64,000 nt of DNA, taken from the NCBI RefSeq assembly GCF_001465595.2, contig NZ_CP013481.2:4340001-4404000 (forward strand). Direction: 5' to 3'. Each line of letters begins with the position of its first letter. Position 1 is the first letter of the stretch. Origin of the DNA: Pandoraea apista. Lineage in GTDB: Bacteria; Pseudomonadota; Gammaproteobacteria; Burkholderiales; Burkholderiaceae. A program made the translations under genes and the position numbers. Of the stretch, positions 56,019 through 64,000 are shown in pieces. The notes beneath the pieces were generated by a model. It was not told where the DNA came from and ran no database searches. It saw nothing but the letters and a program-made list of their open reading frames with translations.

Positions 56019-56582
56019 TTAGATCTTGCCGATCAGGTCGAGCGACGGGCTCAGCGTTTCGGCGCCCGGCGTCCACTTGGCGGGGCAGACTTCGCCCGGG
56101 TGAGCGGCAATGTACTGCGCTGCCTGCACCTTGCGCAGCAGTTCCTTGGCGTCGCGGCCGATGCCGTTGTCATGGATTTCGCACAGCTTGATCTCGCCTT
56201 CCGGGTTGATCACGAACGTGCCGCGCAATGCCAGACCTTCCTCTTCGATCAGCACGTCGAAGTTGCGCGAGATCGCGAGCGTCGGGTCGGCAACCATCGG
56301 GTACTGGATCTTGCGGATCGTGTCCGACGTGTCGTGCCAGGCCTTGTGCGTGAAGTGGGTATCCGTCGAGACACTGTAGATTTCGACGCCCAGCTTCTTG
56401 AATTCTTCGTAATGGTCGGCCAGATCGCCAAGCTCGGTCGGGCACACGAACGTGAAGTCGGCCGGGTAGAACACCACCACCGACCACTTGCCCTTCAGGG
56501 TTTCGTCGGTCACGGTGATGAAGTCGCCGTTCTGATAAGCGTTGGCTTTGAACGGCTTGATCTGGGTGTTGATGATCGGCAT
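56019..56582 (-). CDS. ahpC: Alkyl hydroperoxide reductase subunit C
   Basis: 187-residue typical 2-Cys peroxiredoxin, same length as E. coli AhpC. Peroxidatic Cys47 in FVCPTE and resolving Cys166 in EVCPAKW; ends SLDLIGKI. Detoxifies H2O2 and organic peroxides with AhpF. Upstream is an AT-rich candidate OxyR site. Confidence 0.98.
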   Translation of the reverse strand: MPIINTQIKPFKANAYQNGDFITVTDETLKGKWSVVVFYPADFTFVCPTELGDLADHYEEFKKLGVEIYSVSTDTHFTHKAWHDTSDTIRKIQYPMVADPTLAISRNFDVLIEEEGLALRGTFVINPEGEIKLCEIHDNGIGRDAKELLRKVQAAQYIAAHPGEVCPAKWTPGAETLSPSLDLIGKI

Positions 56583-56630
56583 GTCGTTGTCTCTCTGACT
56601 GGGTGGAAAGTGTTGCCAGTATGCCGAACG

Positions 56631-56667
56631 CTATCGATTAATAGAAATTGATTATTAAAATCTATTC
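56631..56667 (-). promoter_or_regulatory. AT-rich region before ahpC, candidate OxyR site
   Basis: A 37-base stretch of A/T-rich sequence about 50-85 bases upstream of ahpC, with CTATCGATTAATAG and a related ATTGATTATT 14 bases on. It partly fits the OxyR pattern of spaced ATAG/CTAT half-sites. ahpC is a classic OxyR target. Confidence 0.4.
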
Positions 56668-56671
56668 AATT

Positions 56672-56703
56672 GAAGCAGGCTATCGACGCCGATAGCCTGC
56701 TTC
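56672..56703 (-). terminator. Strong hairpin at the end of the propeller gene
   Basis: 14-bp perfect stem GAAGCAGGCTATCG with CGATAGCCTGCTTC around a four-base loop, about 47 bases after the minus-strand gene ending at 56750. The following tract is AT-rich rather than pure T. Confidence 0.65.
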
Positions 56704-56749
56704 CTACCTTATGGCGATGACCTCGCCAGCGGCCACCTCGGTGAGAGAG

Positions 56750-57418
56750 TCAGTCCTTCGGGTAGCGCACGGCTCGCACCTTGCCGCTTGCGCCGCCACC
56801 GCAGTAGAAGAGGCCGTGGCCGTCGTACTCCAGACCGCTCACGCCAATACCGTCGGGCATCTGCACGCGCTGGAGCACTTCGCCGCGCGCCGGATCGACC
56901 TGACGCAACTCGCTCTCGTCGTTCTCCCAGGTGCCGTGCCAAAGCTCGTCGCCCACCCACGTGACACCCGTGACGAACCGGTCGGATTCGATGCTGCGCA
57001 GCACCTTCCCCGTCGCCGGGTCGACTTGAAAGATGCGACGGTCGCGATATTGTCCGACCCAAAGACTGCCTTCGGCCCATGTCAGTCCCGAATTGCTGCC
57101 GCTGTCCGGTGCGGGAATCGAATGCACGACGCGACCGGTCGACGGCTCGATCTTGTCGATGCGGTCTTCACCGATCTGATAGAGATACGTGCCGTCGAAG
57201 GTGGTGCCGGCGTCGCTTGGCGCGTCGATGGCGCGGCGGACATCGCCGCTGACCGGGTCGATGGCCAGCAGCTTTTCTCCCGTGGCCGCCCAGACTTGCC
57301 GGCCGTCGAAGGTCACGCCGTGGATGCTCGGGGTTCCGGGGAAAGGACCATATTCGCAGGCGATGTCGGCCGCGCTCACGGCGGCGGTGCGAAGGCTTCG
57401 TTGCGGTTTGCTCGTCAT
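56750..57418 (-). CDS. Beta-propeller / glutamine-cyclotransferase-like protein
   Basis: 222 residues. Repeated strands of the type GVTFDGRQVWAATGEKLLAI, IFQVDPATGKVLRSIE, LRQVDPARGEVLQRV suggest a small propeller, similar to YncE/Vgb or bacterial glutaminyl-peptide cyclotransferase proteins. No signal peptide is evident, so cytoplasmic. Catalytic residues cannot be assigned. Located 44 bases after a regulator gene on the same strand. Confidence 0.7.
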   Translation of the reverse strand: MTSKPQRSLRTAAVSAADIACEYGPFPGTPSIHGVTFDGRQVWAATGEKLLAIDPVSGDVRRAIDAPSDAGTTFDGTYLYQIGEDRIDKIEPSTGRVVHSIPAPDSGSNSGLTWAEGSLWVGQYRDRRIFQVDPATGKVLRSIESDRFVTGVTWVGDELWHGTWENDESELRQVDPARGEVLQRVQMPDGIGVSGLEYDGHGLFYCGGGASGKVRAVRYPKD

Positions 57419-57462
57419 GTCAGTCTCCTGTAGTTACGCCTTGGCAGGCGCGCAAGACCACT

Positions 57463-58683
57463 CTAGCCAAACGACCATCCCGCAGGGAGTAACAAAATCG
57501 TCGTGAATTCGGTGAGCGGCGGCGCCATCCAGCGTTGCGCCCGTGCGCGGCCGATCGACCGTACCCGGCCCTGCGATTCGAGTTCGACCAGGGCACGTTG
57601 CACAGTGCGCTGACTGGCGTCGAGGGCCATGGCCAACGCAGACGTCGACCACGCCGCGCCATCGGCCAATAGGGCGATCAACGAGGCACGTTCGCCGTCG
57701 ATGGGCGGCAACAACACGGTAACGGCGGTCGCGGTAGTGGTGCGCAAGGCGAAGCCGCGCGGGGTCGCGTCGATCTCGGCAATGCCTTTGAGCAACACGC
57801 GCAGACGTCCGATTTCGACACGCAGCCGCGCGCGATGTGTCTCATCCGGATGGCGCAGCCGGAACGCCTCCGCGATCAATGCTTCCCTGTCGACATCGTC
57901 CGGCCACGCGCGGGCCAGTTGCAAGGCCAGCGCAAACAGCACCGGGCGCTTCGCCAGCGGGCGCCATGTGTTGCCGATGCTCACGCCCCGACGGCAGGCG
58001 TCGATCACCAACGCATTGGAATGAAGCAGTGCGACCGCGTCGGCGAGGGTTAGCGCACGCTCGCCGCCCGCGTGCCATTGGCGTGCGGCCGGACGTTCGA
58101 GCGAATCGTTCAGGTTTTCGATTTCGGCACTGAGCGCGGGAACCCCTGCGGCGGTGGCCGCGTCGGATGCGCGTGCGAGCGCGCGGCGAGCGTCGGCAAT
58201 CCGCAGCGTGCGCAGCGCCAGCTCCGCGGCGATCAGGGCGTGAACGGCAACGTGACGTGCGGGCACATGGGGCAACGGCGCCTCGTGCAGCGCTTGCGCG
58301 GCGGCGTCGAGTTTGCCAACGAGCAGCAAGCGGCGTGCAACAAGCAGCCGGGCGAGCATGGCGTTGGGGAAGTCGTCGTGCGCGGCGAGCAGGGCCGCAG
58401 CGTCTTGCAGCGAGCGTGAGGTCCCGCCGAGATCGCGCATGGCGAGGGCGACTTCCGCATCGGCGACAACGCATCGTGCGCGGGCAAGCGCCTCATGACG
58501 TCCGAAGCCTCGTGCGGCACGCTTGAGCAGTTCGCGCGAGCGCGGATAATCGCCAAGCTGCGCCATCGCGATCCCGCGCAACGCGAGCGCGGGCGGATCG
58601 TCGCGAAGCGCAACACGGTGCAGCGCACCCAGCGGGTCGCCCGCAGCCAACGCGCGGGCCGAAGCGGCGATGAGGGAGTCCAT
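57463..58683 (-). CDS. Helix-turn-helix regulator with helical repeat N-terminus
   Basis: 406 residues. The first 200 residues are helical repeats (ALRGIAMAQLGDYPRSRELL and relatives, TPR-like). The C-terminal 70 residues form a winged HTH (LIALLADGAAWSTSALAMAL, DASQRTVQRALVELESQGRV). A DNA-binding regulator, probably of itself and the propeller gene downstream. Family name unknown to me. Confidence 0.7.
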   Translation of the reverse strand: MDSLIAASARALAAGDPLGALHRVALRDDPPALALRGIAMAQLGDYPRSRELLKRAARGFGRHEALARARCVVADAEVALAMRDLGGTSRSLQDAAALLAAHDDFPNAMLARLLVARRLLLVGKLDAAAQALHEAPLPHVPARHVAVHALIAAELALRTLRIADARRALARASDAATAAGVPALSAEIENLNDSLERPAARQWHAGGERALTLADAVALLHSNALVIDACRRGVSIGNTWRPLAKRPVLFALALQLARAWPDDVDREALIAEAFRLRHPDETHRARLRVEIGRLRVLLKGIAEIDATPRGFALRTTTATAVTVLLPPIDGERASLIALLADGAAWSTSALAMALDASQRTVQRALVELESQGRVRSIGRARAQRWMAPPLTEFTTILLLPAGWSFG

Positions 58684-58741
58684 CGCGCGATATTACCGCG
58701 TAGCGTGCCCCGCCCCCGCCGCGAAAGTGTCGCCCGGTCGA

Positions 58742-60241
58742 TCAGTACCCGCTAAGCACGGCGAACGCCAGCGCGCCGCCGGACAACACGAGCAATACAA
58801 GGAACAGGGGAAGAATGAACTTCAGCCACTGACCGAAGCCCACCCGCGCCGTGGCGAGATATGCCAGCAACATGCCGGACGTCGGCGTGATCATGTTCGT
58901 CAGCCCGCCGCCCAGCAGAAACGCCAGCACCGACGTCTGCGGACTCACGCCCGAGAGCTGCGCAATCGGTCCGATGATCGGCATGCTCACCGCCGCCTTG
59001 CCCGAGACCGACGGAATGAACACGTCCAGCGCCATTTGCACGCCCATCAGACCGTTGGCGACAGCCACCGCCGATTGCCCGCGCACCTTGAGCGTGAAAT
59101 CGTTGATGAGCGTGTCGAGCACGTAGCTGCCGTGCAGAATGATCTCCACCGACGCCGCCAGCCCGATCAGCAATCCGGCGAGCATCATGCCCTTGAGTCC
59201 CTCCACGAACGCGTCGGCCGCCGTGCGCGAATCGAGGCGACCGACCACGGCCGTCACCAGACTGGTTAACACGTAGAACGCCGACAGTTCCAGATTGCCC
59301 CACTTCAGTTCGCGCGTGCCGTAGACCAGCATGACCGCCGCCAGCGCCAGTACGAGCAGCGTGGCTTTGTGGCGGCGCGACAGCCGCGCATGCAAATGCG
59401 CCACCGTCGCCATCTGCGCGCGCGCCTCGGCCAAACGATAGTCGCTGCGGTACACGTGCCACAGAAAATAGGCGATGCCCAGCGCAAGAAACACCACGAA
59501 CACTGCGATACGAAGACCGATACCGGAGAACAGCGGCAAGCCGACCAGCGGTTGCGCCACGGCCAACGCCAGCGGATTGGTCACCGAAGCGATATAGCCG
59601 ATCTTCGCCGCAATCGCCACCAGCGCCACCGCGAACAGATTCGACAATCCCAATCGGCGCGTCAGCACCATGACCATGGGAATGACAACGAGGTACTCGG
59701 AAATGAAGCCGAGCAATGTGCTGCCCAGCGCAATCAGCACCATGAGCAGCGGTGCGAGCACGTACATGTTGCCGGATGTGAGTTGCAGCAGCCGGTCAAT
59801 GCCCGCATCGATGGCCCCCGTCTTGCGCATCACGCCGAACATGCCACCTACGAACATCACCATGAAGATGAGCGGCGCGTTCTTCACCAGCCCTTGGGGT
59901 ACCGCAAGAAATGCCGACACTACGTTGGCCGGCTGAGCCTGTTCGGGTGTGCTGTGCGCGGCCTTCGGCGCAACGAGAGAGCCGATGTCGTGCGTCTTCG
60001 GCACCACCTGATAGGTGCCCGGCACCACGAGTTTGCCGTCGCGCTCGAAGCGCCCGGCGTCGACCCACCAGGTCATGGCCACGGCCATGATCAACACCCA
60101 GAGCATCATCACGACCGGGTGCAACATCTTGCCGTGCGGTTTCTCGGCCTTGCCCTGCTCGCCATCGCCATGCCCGGCAGAGGCGTTCGTAAGATCGGAA
60201 TGGGAATGCCCGTCGACGGGCGTCGGCGCAAGCGCTGTCAT
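58742..60241 (-). CDS. YfcC-family (DcuC-like) membrane transporter
   Basis: 499 residues, about 12 membrane helices. Motifs FVGGMFGVMRKTGAIDAGID, PLALAVAQPLVGLPLFSGIG and the C-terminal GGGLTNMITPTSGMLLAYLA match YfcC/C4-dicarboxylate-type carriers. Substrate unknown; as it follows the IclR and N-formylglutamate amidohydrolase genes, an N-acyl amino acid or dicarboxylate is a reasonable guess. A His/Gly-rich cytoplasmic start precedes TM1. Confidence 0.85.
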   Translation of the reverse strand: MTALAPTPVDGHSHSDLTNASAGHGDGEQGKAEKPHGKMLHPVVMMLWVLIMAVAMTWWVDAGRFERDGKLVVPGTYQVVPKTHDIGSLVAPKAAHSTPEQAQPANVVSAFLAVPQGLVKNAPLIFMVMFVGGMFGVMRKTGAIDAGIDRLLQLTSGNMYVLAPLLMVLIALGSTLLGFISEYLVVIPMVMVLTRRLGLSNLFAVALVAIAAKIGYIASVTNPLALAVAQPLVGLPLFSGIGLRIAVFVVFLALGIAYFLWHVYRSDYRLAEARAQMATVAHLHARLSRRHKATLLVLALAAVMLVYGTRELKWGNLELSAFYVLTSLVTAVVGRLDSRTAADAFVEGLKGMMLAGLLIGLAASVEIILHGSYVLDTLINDFTLKVRGQSAVAVANGLMGVQMALDVFIPSVSGKAAVSMPIIGPIAQLSGVSPQTSVLAFLLGGGLTNMITPTSGMLLAYLATARVGFGQWLKFILPLFLVLLVLSGGALAFAVLSGY

Positions 60242-60365
60242 GTCAGTCCTGCCTGTTGTCTCTTTTGTGTTTGTGAAATGACGTTGCGCTGCGCCCTGCC
60301 CCGGGTCGGCCGATGCGATGCGCGGATACGCCCATACGCTCGCCGGCCCGGAGACCATCGCCGGA

Positions 60366-61160
60366 CTACGCCACCTTGTTGGCTTGCGCCTCGTTCGGGG
60401 CGCGTTCGCCAGCCGCACCCGCATACCCCAGTTCGGCCGAAATCTGCCGGCTGCAGGCTTGCAGCCGTTCCAGATAATCGGGAATCTCAATGCGACTGAT
60501 GCGCGCTTCAGGCCCCGAGATGGAGAGCGCCGCCACAACGTCGCCGGACACATCGCGCACCGGCACCGCGATAGCCACGGCACCGCTCGTGACTTCGCCC
60601 GCGCTCATTGCATAGCCCTTGCGCGCCACCGCCGCCAGTTCGTCGGCAAACGCCATTGGCTCTGCGGCCACCGGCAGATGCTTCATGCGCGCGAAAAACT
60701 CGTTGCGAATGGCGTCTTGAGAGAACGCAAGCAACAACTTGCCCGACGCCCCCGAACTGATCGGCCGGCGATTCCCCACCGAACCCACCGAGCGCACCTG
60801 ATGCGTGGTTTCGCAGCGCGCCACGCACACCGTCTCGAGCCCTTCGCGTACACGCAGCACGATCGTCTCGTTGATCGCCTGATTGAGCGCGAGCATGTAC
60901 TTCTGCGCGGCCCGCACGAGAATGTTCTGCTGCGACGCCGCCACGCCGATCACAAACGCCTGCGGCCCCAGCGAATAGGTCGTGGTGCGCTCGTCCTGCA
61001 ATACGAAGCGGTTGTGCTCCAGCGTGCACAACATGCGATAGGTGCGCGACTTGTTGATGCCCAGGCGATTGGACAGCTCCGTCACACCGAGTCCCGGATG
61101 CTCCGCGACTAGCGAGAGCAGTTTCAGGGCGCTGTCGACCGAATCGACGATGTAGTTCAT
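60366..61160 (-). CDS. IclR-family transcriptional regulator
   Basis: 264 residues. N-terminal winged HTH (SALKLLSLVAEHPGLGVTEL, SNRLGINKSRTYRMLCTLEH), C-terminal effector domain (RRPISSGASGKLLLAFS, GYAMSAGEVTSGAVAIAVPV). Overlaps the amidohydrolase gene by four bases (ATGA), so it autoregulates as part of that operon. Best candidate to bind the duplicated element upstream of 62080 and 62459. Confidence 0.93.
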   Translation of the reverse strand: MNYIVDSVDSALKLLSLVAEHPGLGVTELSNRLGINKSRTYRMLCTLEHNRFVLQDERTTTYSLGPQAFVIGVAASQQNILVRAAQKYMLALNQAINETIVLRVREGLETVCVARCETTHQVRSVGSVGNRRPISSGASGKLLLAFSQDAIRNEFFARMKHLPVAAEPMAFADELAAVARKGYAMSAGEVTSGAVAIAVPVRDVSGDVVAALSISGPEARISRIEIPDYLERLQACSRQISAELGYAGAAGERAPNEAQANKVA

Positions 61161-62080
61161 GGGATTTCCTTCGGGCTTGACTGCATGCGCACCCAACGGG
61201 CGAGCGCAGCCGTGAACGTTTCCAGGTTGCGCCCGAGCGTATCAAATCCCGCGTGCTTCACAAAGCGCGTCTCGTCCATATACAGCGCGCGATTGATTTC
61301 GATCTGCAAACTGGAGCGCCGCCGGCCCGGATCGCTCACCGCCGTGAGCAAATCGCCGCCCTGATAGGGCGCATTGACCTGAACGCGATATCCCTGCTCG
61401 CGCAGCGCCTCGGCAACCCACTGCGTGAAGGCCGGGTCGGACGTGGTCCCGAGCCGGTCGCTCACAACCATGTCGGGACGCGGCTCGCCGTCATCCACAT
61501 TCATCGCATTCCCGCGCGATTTCATCGAATGGCAATCGACGTGCCACAGCGCTCCGTGCCGTGCGTAGGCGGCTTCGGCCGCTACGCCAAGCGCCTGACG
61601 ATACGGAGAATAGTAGGCGTCGATACGATGGCGCACTTCGGCCACCGTCAGCTTGCGGTCGTACATCGGCATGCCTGGCAACGCGTAGCGGCGCAGCAGG
61701 CCCATGCCGCGCGCCGAGTACTTCTCGGGGGCAATGGGCCCCGGCCACGGTGCGTCGAGCATCTCGGCGTCGATGTCCGTCACGGCGCGATTGGCGTCGA
61801 TATAGGCGCGTGGAAAGTTCGCGGCGATCAGCGTACCGCCGTGACGCGGCACGCATGCCCAGAGTTCGTCCACGAAGGCGTCCCACCCCGTGAGCAGCGC
61901 TTCACGTGGCGCAACCGTGCCGAAGTCGTGCGGCATGTCGAAGCCGCTGTGTGGCGAGTCGAACACGATCGGGAGCGACGGCACGCTCGGCGGCACGACC
62001 ACGCAAACGTCGCGTTGCGTCATGTCATCAGTCATGAATCTGCCGGGCAAGGCCGTCGTGTTGTTTTCTTGCGTCACCAT
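61157..62080 (-). CDS. hutG: N-formylglutamate amidohydrolase
   Basis: 307 residues. N-formylglutamate deformylase family (PF05013): PIVFDSPHSGFDMPHD, DANRAVTDID, ALWHVDCHSMKS with metal ligands, LQIEINRALYMDE. Hydrolyses N-formyl-L-glutamate, the last step of one histidine pathway, or related N-acyl amino acids. There are no other hut genes nearby, so the true substrate is open. Start MVTQENN is preferred; a longer version from 62173 overlaps the upstream element and MTDDMTQ at about 62032 is an alternative. Confidence 0.88.
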   Translation of the reverse strand: MVTQENNTTALPGRFMTDDMTQRDVCVVVPPSVPSLPIVFDSPHSGFDMPHDFGTVAPREALLTGWDAFVDELWACVPRHGGTLIAANFPRAYIDANRAVTDIDAEMLDAPWPGPIAPEKYSARGMGLLRRYALPGMPMYDRKLTVAEVRHRIDAYYSPYRQALGVAAEAAYARHGALWHVDCHSMKSRGNAMNVDDGEPRPDMVVSDRLGTTSDPAFTQWVAEALREQGYRVQVNAPYQGGDLLTAVSDPGRRRSSLQIEINRALYMDETRFVKHAGFDTLGRNLETFTAALARWVRMQSSPKEIP

Positions 62081-62152
62081 CAAAAATTTTTCCCACGTAC
62101 CGGCGGCCCCTGACGGGCCAAAGTCGCGGTCTCTACCTTCACCGAACCGCAA

Positions 62153-62187
62153 ATGTCTTATTGAATAAAACAACGTATTAAAAATTA
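62153..62187. promoter_or_regulatory. Duplicated 35-bp element, copy at hutG promoter
   Basis: On the minus strand reads toward hutG with core ACGTTGTTTTA and end CAATAAGACAT. Identical at 32 of 35 positions to the inverted copy at 62386-62420. Lies 73 bases before the hutG start. Confidence 0.75.
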
Positions 62188-62385
62188 AGCCTCAAAAATT
62201 TGAGCCGGTCAAGCGCAGAATCTGTCGTCGACACAGGCACCTTCATCTCGCACCGCGAAAGTCCTTAGAAAAATAGCGGATTTTCCAGTGTTTCAATCAT
62301 CGAAATATCCCTCCCTCCTCATCTTCGTCGCATTCACTTCTGTATTTTTTTCTCGCCGGTTGACGTACTTGCTTTCTGGAATCGA

Positions 62386-62420
62386 TAATTTTCAAAACGT
62401 TGTTTTAATCAATAAGACAT
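62386..62420. promoter_or_regulatory. Duplicated 35-bp element, copy at porin promoter
   Basis: Plus strand, same orientation to the porin as the first copy is to hutG. Core ACGTTGTTTTAATCAATAA. Begins an inverted pair with arms 198 bases apart. The AAAACGTTGTTTT centre is a near-palindrome. Lies 38 bases before the porin ATG. AT-rich in a GC-rich genome. Candidate IclR-family operator. Confidence 0.75.
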
Positions 62421-62458
62421 ACGCAAAAAGTCATTCAACACACACCCGGAGGGGGGAT

Positions 62459-63691
62459 ATGAAGCAGAAGGTTTGGCCAATCGCTCGCGTGGCCGCAATG
62501 GGGATGGGGGTCGCAGCGCTGTCGGTGCTCAGCACGTCAGCCCGCGCACAATCGAACGTCACGCTGTACGGGCTGATCGACAGCGGCGTCACTTACGTCA
62601 GCAAGGTGGCGGGCCCGACCGGCACGACCACGGGCAACCGCTTCAGCGTGGACAGCGGAGACCTTCAGCAATCGCGCTGGGGCATGAAGGGAACGGAGGA
62701 TCTTGGCGGCGGGATGAAAGCACTGTTCATCCTCGAAGGCGGCTTCTCGGTCGCCAATGGCACGGCGGGGCAAGGCGGGCTGCCGCTGGGCCGCACGTCG
62801 GTGGTCGGGCTCTCAAGCCCTTACGGTACGGTGCAGATCGGCCGCCGCAAGGACTACATCGACGAAATTGCGACCTGGTATTCGAGCGTCTACAACTTCG
62901 GTGTATTCATCAATGGTGTGCACGACAATAACCTCGACCGTGTCGGCGGCAACCGTTCCAACAACTCGGTCCGCTACGACACGCCCGACTATCGCGGCCT
63001 GACGGCCAACGTCACGTATGGGTTCGGCGGCACGGCCGGCTCGATGGCGACCGGTCAGTCGCTCGGCTTTGGTGCGAACTACAAATACGGCGGCTTTGGT
63101 GTGGGCTTTGGCTACTGGCAGTCGCGACTGGGCACCGGTACCGCTGCCGCGAACACGTCGAGCGACGTGGGAGCGAGTTCCGGTGCGGGCTGCGATCCGG
63201 CGTTCGGTCAGGCAGGCGACGTGTGTATTCGCACGTGGATGGTCGGCACGAGCTACAAGTGGGACAAGGCGCGCATCTACGCATCGTGGTCACGCACGCT
63301 CCAACCGCTCGCCCGCTTCGGCGGCACAACCGCACCACTTGCCACAACCTTCACCAGCGCGGCGAGCAGCGGGGCATTCGCTGCCGCAGGGTCGAACAAC
63401 AATGCAACGAACGTGTTCGATGTCGGCGTGAACTACTGGGTGCTGCCCAATCTCGAGCTGATCGGCGCCGTGCTGCACTCGCGCTACTCGTTCGTCGGCG
63501 CACCGGCAACCGGCCGTCTGCTTCAGTTCAACGTCGGTCTGGATTACTTCCTGTCGAAGCGCACCGACATCTACTCGTACGTTGCGAACCTGCGCGCATG
63601 GAATATGTATAGCCCCGGCATCACCGGGGGGGCGCCGGGTCGCGACGCCACCCAGAGCGCCATGACCATCGGTCTGCGTCACGTGTTCTAA
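62459..63691 (+). CDS. Gram-negative trimeric porin
   Basis: 410-residue precursor. Signal peptide ends ARA/QSNVTLYGLIDSG; the body contains SRWGMKGTEDLGGGMKALF, a strand pattern and final LRHVF with C-terminal Phe. It has an inserted CDPAFGQAGDVCI loop with two cysteines, likely a disulfide in an external loop. SD GGAGGGGGG. Divergent from hutG and sharing its 35-bp element, so likely the outer-membrane channel for the same substrate. Confidence 0.95.
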   Translation: MKQKVWPIARVAAMGMGVAALSVLSTSARAQSNVTLYGLIDSGVTYVSKVAGPTGTTTGNRFSVDSGDLQQSRWGMKGTEDLGGGMKALFILEGGFSVANGTAGQGGLPLGRTSVVGLSSPYGTVQIGRRKDYIDEIATWYSSVYNFGVFINGVHDNNLDRVGGNRSNNSVRYDTPDYRGLTANVTYGFGGTAGSMATGQSLGFGANYKYGGFGVGFGYWQSRLGTGTAAANTSSDVGASSGAGCDPAFGQAGDVCIRTWMVGTSYKWDKARIYASWSRTLQPLARFGGTTAPLATTFTSAASSGAFAAAGSNNNATNVFDVGVNYWVLPNLELIGAVLHSRYSFVGAPATGRLLQFNVGLDYFLSKRTDIYSYVANLRAWNMYSPGITGGAPGRDATQSAMTIGLRHVF

Positions 63692-63699
63692 GCGGGAAG

Positions 63700-63724
63700 G
63701 CCGCACCCTGCAACGGGGTGCGGC
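63700..63724 (+). terminator. Hairpin after porin gene
   Basis: 9-bp stem GCCGCACCC with GGGTGCGGC, eight bases after the stop, no T run. Confidence 0.5.
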
Positions 63725-63736
63725 TGCAATACGGTG

Positions 63737-63979
63737 TCAGTGCGCCTGCGAGGTTGACTCGTCGCGGCAATCGCCACCCGGGCAAGACGATGGCGAACCG
63801 CGCGCATGCGCAACCGGCGCGGACGACGTGCCCTGCCGTCCGAACCCGATCTGCTCAAAAACACCGCCACCCAGCTCAAAGCCGGTGGCGTAGTGATAGG
63901 CGGCAACCGTGGAGCCGAGTGCCACCGATAGCAACAACAACGTACCCGTACGCCAGCGGCGTCGGACCGTGGAAGCCAT
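63737..63979 (-). CDS. Small membrane-anchored protein of unknown function
   Basis: 80 residues. N-terminal Arg-rich segment and one hydrophobic helix (TGTLLLLSVALGSTVAAYHY), followed by a Gly-rich part and a Ser/Cys/His tail (SCPGGDC). Strong SD GGGAGGAGA before the ATG supports reality. No family recognised. Faces the porin; its promoter lies outside the window. Confidence 0.65.
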   Translation of the reverse strand: MASTVRRRWRTGTLLLLSVALGSTVAAYHYATGFELGGGVFEQIGFGRQGTSSAPVAHARGSPSSCPGGDCRDESTSQAH

Positions 63980-64000
63980 GTCTCCTCCCTGTCAGAGGTC

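Overview
The window looks like chromosomal DNA of a high-GC betaproteobacterium of the Burkholderiaceae. Pandoraea is my best guess, not proven. The pointers are two Burkholderia-type trimeric porins with the QSNVTLYGLIDSG start, dense GC-rich coding with many 1-17 bp gene overlaps, and the mix of LysR, IclR, MipA/OmpV, CsbD and entericidin genes. I see no rRNA, no convincing tRNA, no CRISPR array, no insertion sequence and no phage gene.

Layout. 1-1509: end of a methionine ABC importer operon (metN, partial metI). 1870-7476: an envelope and general-stress island with two response regulators, a ferritin-like protein, two DUF1328 membrane peptides, a CHASE3 histidine kinase, CsbD, an entericidin-type lipoprotein and a secreted protein with three cysteine-pair repeats. 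8034-16069: a Pro/Tyr-rich exported protein, a soluble chemoreceptor, a LysR/TSUP divergon, a PfkB sugar kinase with a LysR regulator, an SDR reductase and a MipA/OmpV porin. 16323-23004: an RstAB-like two-component pair, then a porin fused by a TGATG overlap to a binding-protein-dependent ABC importer.

23089-53937 is the main content: a 31-kb flagellar locus. On the plus strand are fliMNPQR-flhB-flhA. Convergent to them on the minus strand are fliFGHIJ-fliD-fliS-(fliT-like)-fliK-sigma28-motA-motB-flgM-flgN, then flgBCDEFGHIJKL, then an unknown gene and the flagellin gene, with fliE alone on the minus strand beside fliM. Own motor genes, own sigma28, the fusion of the late genes with sigma-motA-motB, and the block order match the lateral (Laf, Flag-2) flagellar family rather than a primary polar system. 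No flgA, fliO, fliL, che gene or sigma54 activator is present. The switch proteins look altered: FliM has no visible CheY-binding N-terminal motif and FliG has EHHR where EHPQ is usual. FlhB has NPAH in place of NPTH.

54231-63979: ahpC/ahpF peroxidase system with a candidate OxyR region, a propeller protein and its neighbouring regulator, and a small catabolic module (N-formylglutamate amidohydrolase, IclR regulator, YfcC-type transporter, divergent porin). The amidohydrolase and porin promoters carry a 35-bp element repeated at 32 of 35 positions in the same orientation relative to each gene, which I read as a new operator pair for the IclR protein. The window ends in a small membrane-anchored protein of unknown function.
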